Assembly (NCBI GenBank): GCA_030839105.1
Contig: JAUZEI010000214.1
Span: 1-7,608, forward strand
DNA: 7,608 bases
Source: Actinomycetota bacterium
Lineage (GTDB): Bacteria > Actinomycetota > Acidimicrobiia > IMCC26256 > PALSA-610
Direction: 5' to 3'
Position numbers and translations under genes: made by a program. Positions 1 through 6,436 of this stretch are shown one piece after another. The notes beneath the pieces were generated by a model that saw only the letters and a list, made by a program, of their open reading frames with translations, did not search any database and had not been told where the DNA came from. Numbering within the stretch: position 1 is the first letter of the stretch; every line of letters begins with the position of its first letter.

Positions 1-308
1 CGGAAGGATCCGGCGATCTTCGTCGTCGCGAAGTCGCCGATCGTCACATCGATCGCGTCCGAACCGGGCTTCGCGCGCAGATGTGCGACCATCGGCGGCG
101 AGATATCGATCCCGTGCACGTGCACGCCCCGGCGACTGAGGGGCAACGCGACCCGTCCGGTGCCGATACCGAACTCGAGCGCCGCGCCCGTTCCTGCGAG
201 CTCGGCGAGGAAGCTCACCGCGGGGTCGAGGACCTCGGGCTCGTACATGTCCGTCGATGTCGCGTCGTATCCGGCGGCGATACGTTCATCGAACACGATC
301 TTCGGCAC
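1..308 (-). CDS. Class I SAM-dependent methyltransferase, N-terminal part (runs off the left edge)
   Basis: Partial gene: 102 codons are visible and the 3' end lies beyond base 1. It probably transfers a methyl group from S-adenosylmethionine to an unknown substrate in the cytosol. The Rossmann-fold SAM-binding motif I is clear at residues 43-57 (ALEFGIGTGRVALPL), followed by an acidic residue after strand 2 (GID, residue 68) and a GDF motif at 91-93. The start is taken as GTG at 308 because the product then opens VPKI.FDE.IA..Y, exactly as in the complete paralogue at 588-1355. The two are about two-thirds identical by eye over this stretch. A weak GAGAG lies about ten bases upstream of the GTG. 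It is the third gene of a same-strand cluster, 70 bases after the small Cys-rich ORF. The fold is secure; the substrate is unknown. Confidence 0.85.
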   Translation of the reverse strand, partial: MPKIVFDERIAAGYDATSTDMYEPEVLDPAVSFLAELAGTGAALEFGIGTGRVALPLSRRGVHVHGIDISPPMVAHLRAKPGSDAIDVTIGDFATTKIAGSF

Positions 309-378
309 TTCCGGAACTCTCGCAGAAAAGCGCGCGGGGCGACGCCGATTTAGCGTCCCGACGCGCCTTCGTTCCCGA

Positions 379-591
379 TCACGGGTTCATCTCGAACCAG
401 TCCGGGATCCCGCTTCGGCGGGCATTGTCGAGCGCGTTGCACCGTTGACACGCGACGAGGCTCGACGTATCGGCGTCGGTGACGACGATCTTCTTGCCGC
501 AGCACGATCGACCCGCGAGAGTTCCGAACCGATGAACACGAGGAGGATTTTCGCCCTCGACGATCCCGTAGGTGGCGCGCGCAAGTGTCAT
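379..591 (-). CDS. Small four-cysteine protein, putative zinc-ribbon-like, coupled to the upstream methyltransferase
   Basis: 70 residues, not recognised as a named family. Its ATG overlaps the stop codon of the methyltransferase at 588-1355 as ATGA (bases 591-588), a classic arrangement for translational coupling, and no separate Shine-Dalgarno is visible. The protein has a Cys pair at residues 30-31 (RSCCGKK) and a CxxC at 48-51 (CQRC), plus His20, which is a plausible zinc-binding set. The C-terminus is short and aromatic (PDWFEMNP). Codon use looks like that of the neighbours, with mostly G or C in third positions. A longer reading from base 693 is possible, but it runs deep into the methyltransferase gene and its extra residues are Arg/Pro-rich in the manner of a shadow frame. 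Zinc binding is inferred from cysteine spacing only; a role with the flanking methyltransferases is suggested only by position. Confidence 0.6.
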   Translation of the reverse strand: MTLARATYGIVEGENPPRVHRFGTLAGRSCCGKKIVVTDADTSSLVACQRCNALDNARRSGIPDWFEMNP

Positions 592-1355
592 GCGATGCAA
601 GGTACAACGACGCCGGGGTCGACGGGCTTCTGCCAGACCGAGATGTGTTGCCGGCTCTCGCCCGTGAACGGCTCGCGGTTCCAGCCGCTCCACCTCTCGC
701 GCAAGGCGAGTCCCGCGAGGCGCGCCATGAGGTCGAGCTCGGACGGCCAGACGTAGCGATACGGCGCCGAGAACGTTTCACAGCGGCCTTCGACGATGAA
801 GTAGTGGTGCGAGAACGCGGTCTGGGTGGCGACGTCGTACTCCTCGAAGCCGAGATGGCTAGGCGCCACGGTGAACGCGTGGATCGTCTCGCCCGGCGGG
901 AGGCGTCGCAGCTCCGGGACGTAAACCTCGATCGCGAAGCACCCGCCGGGCCGGATATGGGCGGAGGCGTTGCGGAAGCACGCGACCTGCTCGTCTTGCG
1001 TGGTCAGGTTCGTGATCGTGTTACGGACGAGGTAGACCAGGTCGAAGATACCGTCGACCTCGGTGGTCGCGAAGTCGCCGATGGTGACTTCGACGTCGTC
1101 GGCGCCGGGTTTCGTCCGGAGCTCGCCGACCATGGCCGGTGACAACTCGATCCCGTGCACGCGCACGCCCCGCCGACTGAGAGGCAACGCGACCCGACCG
1201 CTACCGATGCCGAGCTCGAGCGCGGCGCCCGCGCTCTCGCCCGCGAGACCGGCGAGGAAGTTCACCGCAGGCTCGACGACCGCGGGTTCGAACAGCTCCG
1301 GCCACTTCGCCTCGTAGCTCTTCGCGATCGCCTCGTCGAAGTAGATCTTCGGCAC
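588..1355 (-). CDS. Class I SAM-dependent methyltransferase
   Basis: 255 residues, a normal length for a single-domain SAM methyltransferase of the Methyltransf_25/11 type. Motif I is at residues 45-59 (ALELGIGSGRVALPL), the ribose-binding acidic residue is E70 (HGIE), GDF is at 93-95, the strand-4 region is FDLVYLVRNTI (104-114), and the strand-5 turn is RPGGCFAIEVYVP (135-147). The C-terminal half (W203 to about W241) resembles the substrate-side cap of actinobacterial relatives and ends near GESRQHISVWQKP. The substrate is unknown. The start is GTG at 1355. The frame stays open to an ATG at 1427, but those 24 extra residues have no counterpart in the paralogue at 1-308, which also starts GTG-CCG-AAG. 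No good Shine-Dalgarno precedes the GTG; a G-rich stretch lies about 15 bases too far upstream. It is the first gene of a minus-strand cluster and its stop overlaps the next ATG. Confidence 0.9.
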   Translation of the reverse strand: MPKIYFDEAIAKSYEAKWPELFEPAVVEPAVNFLAGLAGESAGAALELGIGSGRVALPLSRRGVRVHGIELSPAMVGELRTKPGADDVEVTIGDFATTEVDGIFDLVYLVRNTITNLTTQDEQVACFRNASAHIRPGGCFAIEVYVPELRRLPPGETIHAFTVAPSHLGFEEYDVATQTAFSHHYFIVEGRCETFSAPYRYVWPSELDLMARLAGLALRERWSGWNREPFTGESRQHISVWQKPVDPGVVVPCIA

Positions 1356-1546
1356 CGGCGCACTATGGCAGCGCCCCCTCACGGACCGCCATCGAATTTC
1401 GTTGAGCGGTCCCGCACTGTCGACCACCCGCCGCGCGATGAGAGAGTGCTGTACGTCGCGTTCTCGCCGGCCGCCAATCTCTCAACACACGAGTCATTGC
1501 ACGGGTCCCATGCGGCGACTAAGCCGATGGCTATATTCGACTGATA

Positions 1547-1553
1547 GTGGGGG
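1547..1553 (+). promoter_or_regulatory. Probable Shine-Dalgarno of the beta-helix protein gene
   Basis: A GTGGGGG run ends seven bases before the ATG at 1561. It is purine-rich and correctly spaced, though not a perfect AGGAGG. It supports the ATG at 1561 over the longer open frame that begins at 1402. A TATATT at 1532-1537 could be a -10 element, but I found no matching -35 at 16-19 bases upstream, so no promoter is called. Confidence 0.4.
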
Positions 1554-1560
1554 ATCGGCG

Positions 1561-3099
1561 ATGACATCGGTTTTGGCGCTTCGTCGCACTGGAGTCGCAG
1601 GCGGGCTTCTGACGTCGTTCGCGGGTCTGGGCGGCATGTTCCTGGCCGTAGTCGCGCCGCCCGCCGCCGCCATCAGCGGAAGCACCCCGACGGTCCTGTA
1701 CGTCGCGACACCGGCAAACGGTGGCAATGATTCCCACGCCTGCACGCGGTCGGCCCCGTGCGCGACCGTTCAACGCGCGGTCGACGTGTCCGGGCCGGGT
1801 GGGACGGTCCACGTCGGCGCCGGGACCTTCGTCGGCCGGGTCGATCTCACCGGCACCAGCCTGACGGTCGTCGGAGCAGGACAGGAACAGACCTTTCTGG
1901 ACGGCGGCGGTCTACCGGTGGTCGTGTGGGTCTCGCAGGAGAGTTCCGGTGCGCCGAACACCTACCGGATCAACGATTTGACGGTGCAACACGCGGACGG
2001 CACCGGCGCCCACCACACGGGTGGCATCACTCTTCTGAGGGGCTTCTTGGATCTCGTGCGCGTAACGATTACCGCAAACGTCGGGTTTGGTGTCTTCAAC
2101 GAGAGCAGCTACGTCTCGATCGCCGACAGCACCATCTCCGACAACAGTGCAACCGGCTTGAAGAATTTCGAAGGAGACATGGACGTGTCGGGCAGCACGT
2201 TCACGGGCAACGGCTCGGGCATCAGCGACGAGAGCGGTGTCTCGACCTTCACCAACATCACCGTTGCGGAAAATACGCACGGTGGTTTCTCAGCATCGAA
2301 CACGGCGAGACCGACTATCACGGCGTCGACCATCGCGAGCAACGGTGGTACCGGTATTGCGGAAGGTGGTTTCATCCAGGGCGGTCTCGTGGCCGGCGTG
2401 ACCGTTGGTTCGACGATCATCGCGAACAACGCCGGCGGCAACTGCTACATCAGCGTCGGTCACGACGACTCCGGCTACTTCAAAGACTCCGGCTACAACC
2501 TCGAAAGCGACGGTGGAGCGTCGTGCACGTTCTCGGGTGCGAAGCACGACTTGGTCGGCGGCTCCCCGCATTTGGGTCCGCTCCAGGACAACGGTGGCCC
2601 CACGTACACGATGCTGCCCGCGGCTGCGAGCCCCGTCGTCAACGCGCTACCGACGTCGACGGGCCTGTGTCCCCGCGTCGATCAACGCAAAGTGACACGA
2701 CCGCAAGGAGCGGCCTGTGACATCGGCGCGGTCGAGAGGGAGGCGCCCCAAGGAGTCATCTTCGCCGTCACCTTCAAGAACTGCTCGTTGTTGCACGTCG
2801 GGTACAACCGTTTCAAGGACGGCACGGTCGTCCGTTGGACCGTCAGCTCGAACGGCTTCGGGCAGGTTGCTTCCGGCAGCTTCACTGCAATCGGCGGTGG
2901 CTCGGCGGGGTCGAAGACATTCCATTTCCTCACGCAACCTCTGGGCACGACTCTGCACCCGGACCCGGTCCACTCCCACGTCCACTTCACGTGGCCCAAC
3001 GGCGGCAAGTACGTCGTCACCCGGAATCCGACGTGCCCGACGGCCGCGCCCGCACCCGCACCCGTGAGTGACGTGTCGCACTCCGTTCGCTCCGGCTGA
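1561..3099 (+). CDS. Secreted right-handed beta-helix (pectin-lyase-like) protein with choice-of-anchor-Q-like region
   Basis: 512 residues, exported. The N-terminus has an RR pair (8-9), a hydrophobic core (about 11-33) and an AAA site, giving likely signal-peptidase cleavage after A37. Residues about 45-115 form the typical opening of these proteins (LYVAT.ANGGNDSHAC...PCATVQRAVD, then GGTVHVGAGTF). Residues about 116-290 carry degenerate beta-helix coils rich in N, T, S and G (for example STISDNSATGL, STFTGNGSG, STIASNGGTGI). Residues 330-392 hold the choice-of-anchor-Q signature: LGPLQDNGGPTYT, DQRKVTRPQGAACDIGAVE. After it comes a separate, probably beta-rich domain (about 398-492) bounded by C408 and C492, then an Ala-Pro tail. 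No LPXTG motif or C-terminal transmembrane anchor is present. Such proteins are usually surface or secreted polysaccharide-binding or lyase-like proteins; I see no recognisable catalytic set, so enzymatic activity is unproven. The start is ATG 1561, just before the signal peptide. Confidence 0.85.
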   Translation: MTSVLALRRTGVAGGLLTSFAGLGGMFLAVVAPPAAAISGSTPTVLYVATPANGGNDSHACTRSAPCATVQRAVDVSGPGGTVHVGAGTFVGRVDLTGTSLTVVGAGQEQTFLDGGGLPVVVWVSQESSGAPNTYRINDLTVQHADGTGAHHTGGITLLRGFLDLVRVTITANVGFGVFNESSYVSIADSTISDNSATGLKNFEGDMDVSGSTFTGNGSGISDESGVSTFTNITVAENTHGGFSASNTARPTITASTIASNGGTGIAEGGFIQGGLVAGVTVGSTIIANNAGGNCYISVGHDDSGYFKDSGYNLESDGGASCTFSGAKHDLVGGSPHLGPLQDNGGPTYTMLPAAASPVVNALPTSTGLCPRVDQRKVTRPQGAACDIGAVEREAPQGVIFAVTFKNCSLLHVGYNRFKDGTVVRWTVSSNGFGQVASGSFTAIGGGSAGSKTFHFLTQPLGTTLHPDPVHSHVHFTWPNGGKYVVTRNPTCPTAAPAPAPVSDVSHSVRSG

Positions 3100-3161
3100 A
3101 ACTCGCAGGTCTCGGGATCGCGCCGCGCATTTCCGGCGACGGGCAAAGGATTTCACGGTCG

Positions 3162-3167
3162 TAACCT
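3162..3167 (+). promoter_or_regulatory. Possible -10 element of a leaderless CDF transporter transcript
   Basis: TAACCT fits the actinobacterial -10 pattern TAnnnT and ends seven bases before the ATG at 3174. That would put the transcription start on or next to the start codon. No Shine-Dalgarno is present at the usual distance (the nearest purine run, AAAGGA at 3145-3150, is 23 bases away), which agrees with leaderless translation. No clear -35 hexamer was found, so this is tentative. Confidence 0.3.
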
Positions 3168-3173
3168 TGTTGC

Positions 3174-3908
3174 ATGGACGGCACGCTCGCGCACCGACAC
3201 GGTCCGTGGACCCATGAGCACCATCACCATGGACCGCACCGCCATACGCGCCTGCCGTTCCGCTCGACAGCACCGACCGATCACCCTCACCACGGGCATA
3301 CGCACGGCCGCGTCGATCGCTCCGTCATCCGCTCCCGCGAGGGTGTCAAGGCGGTTTCGTACAGCCTCGCGATCCTAGGTGTCACCGCCCTTTTGCAGGC
3401 GGTCGTGTTCGTCATGTCGGGTTCGGTCGCGCTGCTCGCGGATCTGATCCACAACGGAGGCGACGCGCTCACGGCCATTCCACTTGCCATCGCATTTCTC
3501 GCGCGGAGCGAACGCGCAGAACGGTGGTCCGGATACGCAGTGGTGCTGGCGATCTTCGCTTCGGCGGCAGTCGGCGCGGTGGAGTCGGTTCTGCGACTTG
3601 TCCACCCGCAGCACCTCGACTATCTCGGCGCGCTCGCCGTCGCGGGCGCGATCGGATTCCTCGGGAACGAGCTGGCAGCACGCGTGCGACTCCGCGCCGG
3701 CGATCGGCTGAAGAGTCCCGCCCTTGTCGCGGACGGTCACCACGCGCGCGTCGACGGCTTCGTGTCCCTGGGCGTGGTCGCGTCCGCAGCAGTCGTCGCG
3801 CTCGGCGTGAAGATCGCTGATCCGATCATCGGACTCGCCATCACCGGCCTCATCCTGCGCATCAGCTGGCAGGCGTGGACAACCGTCCATGCCGGCACGG
3901 ATCCCTGA
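3174..3908 (+). CDS. Cation diffusion facilitator (CDF) metal transporter, His-rich N-terminus, no C-terminal domain
   Basis: 244 residues; an inner-membrane antiporter-type exporter of divalent metal, most likely zinc (possibly cobalt, cadmium or nickel). The first 45 residues hold 14 histidines (for example HEHHHHGPHRH, HPHHGHTH), a probable metal-binding cytoplasmic tail. Six transmembrane helices follow at about 60-82, 84-108, 118-140, 148-168, 190-212 and 214-233. The transport site is seen as HxxxD in helix 2 (H93-D97, in LADLIHNGGDAL) and HxxxD in helix 5 (H190-D194, in DGHHARVDG), the HD-HD pattern typical of zinc-type CDFs. The reading ends right after helix 6 (WQAWTTVHAGTDP), so the roughly 80-residue cytoplasmic dimerisation domain of typical members (about 300 residues) is absent. 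Only 42 bases separate its stop from the next gene, so no detached domain lies downstream. It lies 74 bases after the beta-helix gene and converges with the aminotransferase gene. Metal specificity is inferred. Confidence 0.9.
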   Translation: MDGTLAHRHGPWTHEHHHHGPHRHTRLPFRSTAPTDHPHHGHTHGRVDRSVIRSREGVKAVSYSLAILGVTALLQAVVFVMSGSVALLADLIHNGGDALTAIPLAIAFLARSERAERWSGYAVVLAIFASAAVGAVESVLRLVHPQHLDYLGALAVAGAIGFLGNELAARVRLRAGDRLKSPALVADGHHARVDGFVSLGVVASAAVVALGVKIADPIIGLAITGLILRISWQAWTTVHAGTDP

Positions 3909-3950
3909 TCTGCCGGCGCCAGCCCGAGCCCGACTGCGAGCACGAAGCCG

Positions 3951-5096
3951 TTAGGTGCGGGCGTCGGCGGCCGCGCTCGACAGCCCGGTGAGCCCGGCCC
4001 GGAGCTCCGCCTCGGTGGGCCAGCCGAAACCGAGGCGGAAGTGGCGATCGTCGACCTCGAACCAGTGGCCGGGCCCCACATACGTGCCGTAGCCGGCGAG
4101 CAGCACCTCGTAGAAACGGTCCGTGTCGACCTCGACATCGGCGCGGAAGCGGACCAGACCGACGACCCCGCCCGCGGGTTCGATCCATTCGAACGTCTCC
4201 TGGCCCGCGAGCCACGTTCGGACGATGTCGAGGCGCGTGCGCACTTGTTCGAGAATCGGCGGGAGGATCCGTGCGCGGTCGGTGAGCACGCGGCCGGCGA
4301 TTGCTTCGTCGATCGTGGCGCCGCAGATCACGATCTGTTCCTTCGCCGCCAGCAGCGTCTGCGCGAGGCGCGGGTCGCGGCACACCGCCCAACCGACGCG
4401 CAGACCGGGGAGGCCATATGCCTTCGACATCGACGACACGCTGATAGCACGCGGCGACAGGGTCGCCGCCATCGGGAGTGGAGTGCCGTGGGTCAGGTCG
4501 CGGTAGGTCTCGTCGGCGAGCAGCACGGCGCCCGAGCTCTCGGCCAGCTCGACGAGTGCGTGCAACGCGGCGCGGTCGAGCATCGTTCCGGTCGGATTGT
4601 GCGGGCACGTGACGGATATGAGCCGGGTCTCACCGGACCGGACGAGCTTCGCGACGCGGTCGACGTCGAGCCGCCAACCATCGTCGAACGAGAGATCGAC
4701 GACCTCGAGGTCGGCACCGATCGCGCGTGGCGTCTCGAGGTTGGTTGCGTAGTTGGTGCGGACGACGACCGCGTGATCGCCCGGCTCGAGCAGTGATGTC
4801 GCGGTCGCGAACAACGCGGCGGCCGCGCCCGGGGTGACGAGCACGTCGTCGGCGCGCAGCCCCTCGCCGCCGGCGGCAACCGCTTCGCGAAGCACCGGAT
4901 CGCCGAGATGGTCGCCGTAGCAGAGGAGCAGGTCGTCGAGCGCCGCCACGCTGCCTTCGCCGTCCGGGGAGAGGTCGAGACCGAGGTCGGAGAGTCGTCG
5001 ATCGGTGACCGAGCTCTCCGAGAGGTTGTTCGTGATGGTCTCGTAGCCCAGCTGTTCGGGTGACTCGACCTCGATGGGCATCCGGCGGTAGCGCAC
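3951..5096 (-). CDS. PLP-dependent aminotransferase, class I/II (fold type I)
   Basis: 381 residues from GTG 5096; an ATG at 5081 (residue 6, MPIEVESPEQ) is an equally plausible start, and neither has a clear Shine-Dalgarno. It is a cytosolic pyridoxal-phosphate enzyme moving amino groups between an amino acid and a 2-oxo acid. The standard fold-type I marks are all visible: YGDHLGDPVLREAVA (60-74), a PGAAAALF turn after strand 1 (89-96), PHNPTG (N167), ADETY (D195 and Y198, contacting PLP), SMSKAYGLPGLRVGW with Schiff-base lysine K225 and phosphate-contacting R233, and HFRLGFG with R354, the usual substrate-carboxylate arginine. The protein looks complete and active. The substrate cannot be read from sequence; the N-terminal ITNNLSESSV segment places it outside the best-known aspartate or histidinol-phosphate aminotransferases. 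It is divergent from dinB across 59 bases containing a LexA box. Confidence 0.88.
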   Translation of the reverse strand: MRYRRMPIEVESPEQLGYETITNNLSESSVTDRRLSDLGLDLSPDGEGSVAALDDLLLCYGDHLGDPVLREAVAAGGEGLRADDVLVTPGAAAALFATATSLLEPGDHAVVVRTNYATNLETPRAIGADLEVVDLSFDDGWRLDVDRVAKLVRSGETRLISVTCPHNPTGTMLDRAALHALVELAESSGAVLLADETYRDLTHGTPLPMAATLSPRAISVSSMSKAYGLPGLRVGWAVCRDPRLAQTLLAAKEQIVICGATIDEAIAGRVLTDRARILPPILEQVRTRLDIVRTWLAGQETFEWIEPAGGVVGLVRFRADVEVDTDRFYEVLLAGYGTYVGPGHWFEVDDRHFRLGFGWPTEAELRAGLTGLSSAAADART

Positions 5097-5141
5097 GGCG
5101 CCAGCTTCGCAGGTCGGGCTCGCACTCGGCCCCAGAAGATG

Positions 5142-5155
5142 CGAACATACGTTCG
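5142..5155. promoter_or_regulatory. LexA operator (SOS box) next to the dinB start
   Basis: CGAACATACGTTCG is a perfect inverted repeat CGAAC-N4-GTTCG, matching the established LexA box of actinobacteria and Bacillus-type Gram-positives. It ends one base before the dinB ATG at 5156. LexA bound here would block transcription initiation or early elongation of dinB, with release after DNA damage. The box is also 46 bases upstream of the GTG of the divergent aminotransferase gene, so it could affect that promoter too. TAnnnT sequences occur inside the box on both strands (TACGTT on plus, TATGTT on minus) and could be -10 elements covered by the repressor. Confidence 0.88.
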
Positions 5156-6352
5156 ATGCACGGCGAGGCGACGATCCTGCACGCCGACCTCGACTCGTTC
5201 TACGCGTCGGTCGAGCAGCGCGACGATCCCCGTCTGCGCGGCCGCCCGGTGATCGTGGGCGGGGGAGTCGTGCTCGCCGCCAGCTACGAGGCCAAGGCCT
5301 TCGGGATCCGCACCCCGATGGGCGCTCGGACCGCTCGCAGCCTGTGCCCGTGGGCGATCGTGGTGCAGCCGCGGTTCTCGGAGTACGTCGCCGCGAGCAG
5401 GGCCGTGTTCGAGGTGTTCGACGACACCACGCCCCTCGTCGAAGGTCTCTCGATCGACGAGGCGTTCCTCGAAGTCGGACGACTGAGCAAGGTGTCGGGG
5501 ACGCCGCTCCAGATCGCGGCGCGGCTGCGCAGTCAGGTGCTCGAACGGGTCGGTCTGCCGATCACGGTCGGCGTGGCGCGCACGAAATTTCTCGCCAAGG
5601 TCGCGAGCGCGGTGGCCAAGCCCGATGGATTGCTCGTCGTGCCCCCCGACGGAGAGCACGCGTTTCTCCACCCGCTTCCCGTGGAGCGCATCTGGGGCGT
5701 CGGCGCGGTCACCGCGCGCAAGTTGCACGAACGCGGCATCACGACGGTCCGCGATGTCGCCCGACTCGACGAGTCGGTGCTCGTTGCGATGCTGGGTCGC
5801 GCATCGGGCCGGCACCTGCACGCGCTCGCCCACAACTTCGATCCCCGTCCCGTTCAGATCGGCCGGCGGCGGGGCTCGATCGGTTCGCAGCACGCGCTGC
5901 GAAGCTCGCGCGATTCACGCTCGCCCGAGGTAATCGACGCGGCCCTCGTCGCGCTGGTCGACCGCGTCACGCGCCGGATGCGGTCCGCCAAGCGGATAGG
6001 TCGCACGGTCGTGCTGCGGTTGCGCTACGACGACTTCTCGCGCGCCACCCGCTCGCATACGCTGACGCAACCCACGGCCCACACGGGAACCGTCCTCGCC
6101 ACCGCCCGCGAGCTGCTGGCGGCGGCGATGCCCAAGATCGCGCACGAGGGCCTCACCCTCGTCGGCGTCGCGGTGGCCAATCTCGACAACGATGACGTGG
6201 TCCAACTCGCTCTCCCGTTTGATCACCAGAGTGGGAGCGCGCTCGACACAGCACTCGACGACGTGCGCGACAAGTTCGGATCGGCGTCGGTCACACGGGC
6301 GGTGCTGCTCGGCAAGAACCCCGGCGAACCCATGCCGATGCTTCCGGATTGA
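5156..6352 (+). CDS. dinB: DNA polymerase IV (Y-family translesion polymerase)
   Basis: 398 residues, full length for DinB. It copies damaged templates and extends mismatched ends in the SOS response, working with the sliding clamp. The palm motif ILHADLDSFYASVEQ gives metal ligand D11 and a Tyr steric gate (Y16) that excludes ribonucleotides. SIDEAF (99-104) gives catalytic D101 and E102. VGVARTKFLAKVASAVAKPDG (138-158) is the family thumb-side signature. A helix-hairpin-helix lies at about 176-195 (VERIWGVGAVTARKLHERGI). The little-finger domain occupies about 240-345, and a canonical clamp-binding peptide QLALPF sits at 350-355. All key residues are present, so the enzyme should be active. 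The start is ATG 5156; an open frame reaching back to 5060 would overlap the divergent gene and the operator and adds Arg/Ser-rich sequence unlike DinB. No Shine-Dalgarno fits because the SOS box occupies bases -14 to -1. Confidence 0.96.
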   Translation: MHGEATILHADLDSFYASVEQRDDPRLRGRPVIVGGGVVLAASYEAKAFGIRTPMGARTARSLCPWAIVVQPRFSEYVAASRAVFEVFDDTTPLVEGLSIDEAFLEVGRLSKVSGTPLQIAARLRSQVLERVGLPITVGVARTKFLAKVASAVAKPDGLLVVPPDGEHAFLHPLPVERIWGVGAVTARKLHERGITTVRDVARLDESVLVAMLGRASGRHLHALAHNFDPRPVQIGRRRGSIGSQHALRSSRDSRSPEVIDAALVALVDRVTRRMRSAKRIGRTVVLRLRYDDFSRATRSHTLTQPTAHTGTVLATARELLAAAMPKIAHEGLTLVGVAVANLDNDDVVQLALPFDHQSGSALDTALDDVRDKFGSASVTRAVLLGKNPGEPMPMLPD

Positions 6353-6436
6353 CGGGGTCGGCTGCGGGCCCGTGCAAATCGGGTTGAGGCGGATCGTCGG
6401 ACGCGAGCGAGATGTCTGTCCCGAACGGCACGCGCG

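Noticed and set aside
160..756. 198-residue plus-strand open frame across the left cluster
   Set aside because: It lies antisense to both methyltransferases and the small Cys ORF, is Arg/Ser/Pro-rich, has no recognisable domain, and results from high GC content.
1356..1427. 24-residue N-terminal extension of the complete methyltransferase
   Set aside because: The paralogue at 1-308 shares homology only from the GTG at the VPKI start, and both carry the same GTG codon there.
1497..1537. TTGCAC ... TATATT as a -35/-10 promoter pair for the beta-helix gene
   Set aside because: The spacing is 29 bases, far from the normal 16-19, so the pair is not credible.
1402..1560. N-terminal extension of the beta-helix protein by 53 residues
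   Set aside because: The extra residues are unlike a secretory leader and would bury the signal peptide; the ATG at 1561 sits directly before the signal sequence and has a G-rich ribosome site.
1758..2720. 320-residue plus-strand frame inside the beta-helix gene
   Set aside because: Extremely Arg/His-rich shadow frame of the real gene, with no start signal.
4493..5893. 466-residue minus-strand open frame
   Set aside because: It is antisense to dinB and out of frame with the aminotransferase. The composition is low-complexity (Arg/Ser/Pro/Thr) and both overlapped genes have complete, motif-bearing products.
6353..6436. Intrinsic terminator between convergent dinB and GAF-ANTAR genes
   Set aside because: No stable stem followed by a T-run on either strand could be found by eye; termination there may be Rho-dependent.
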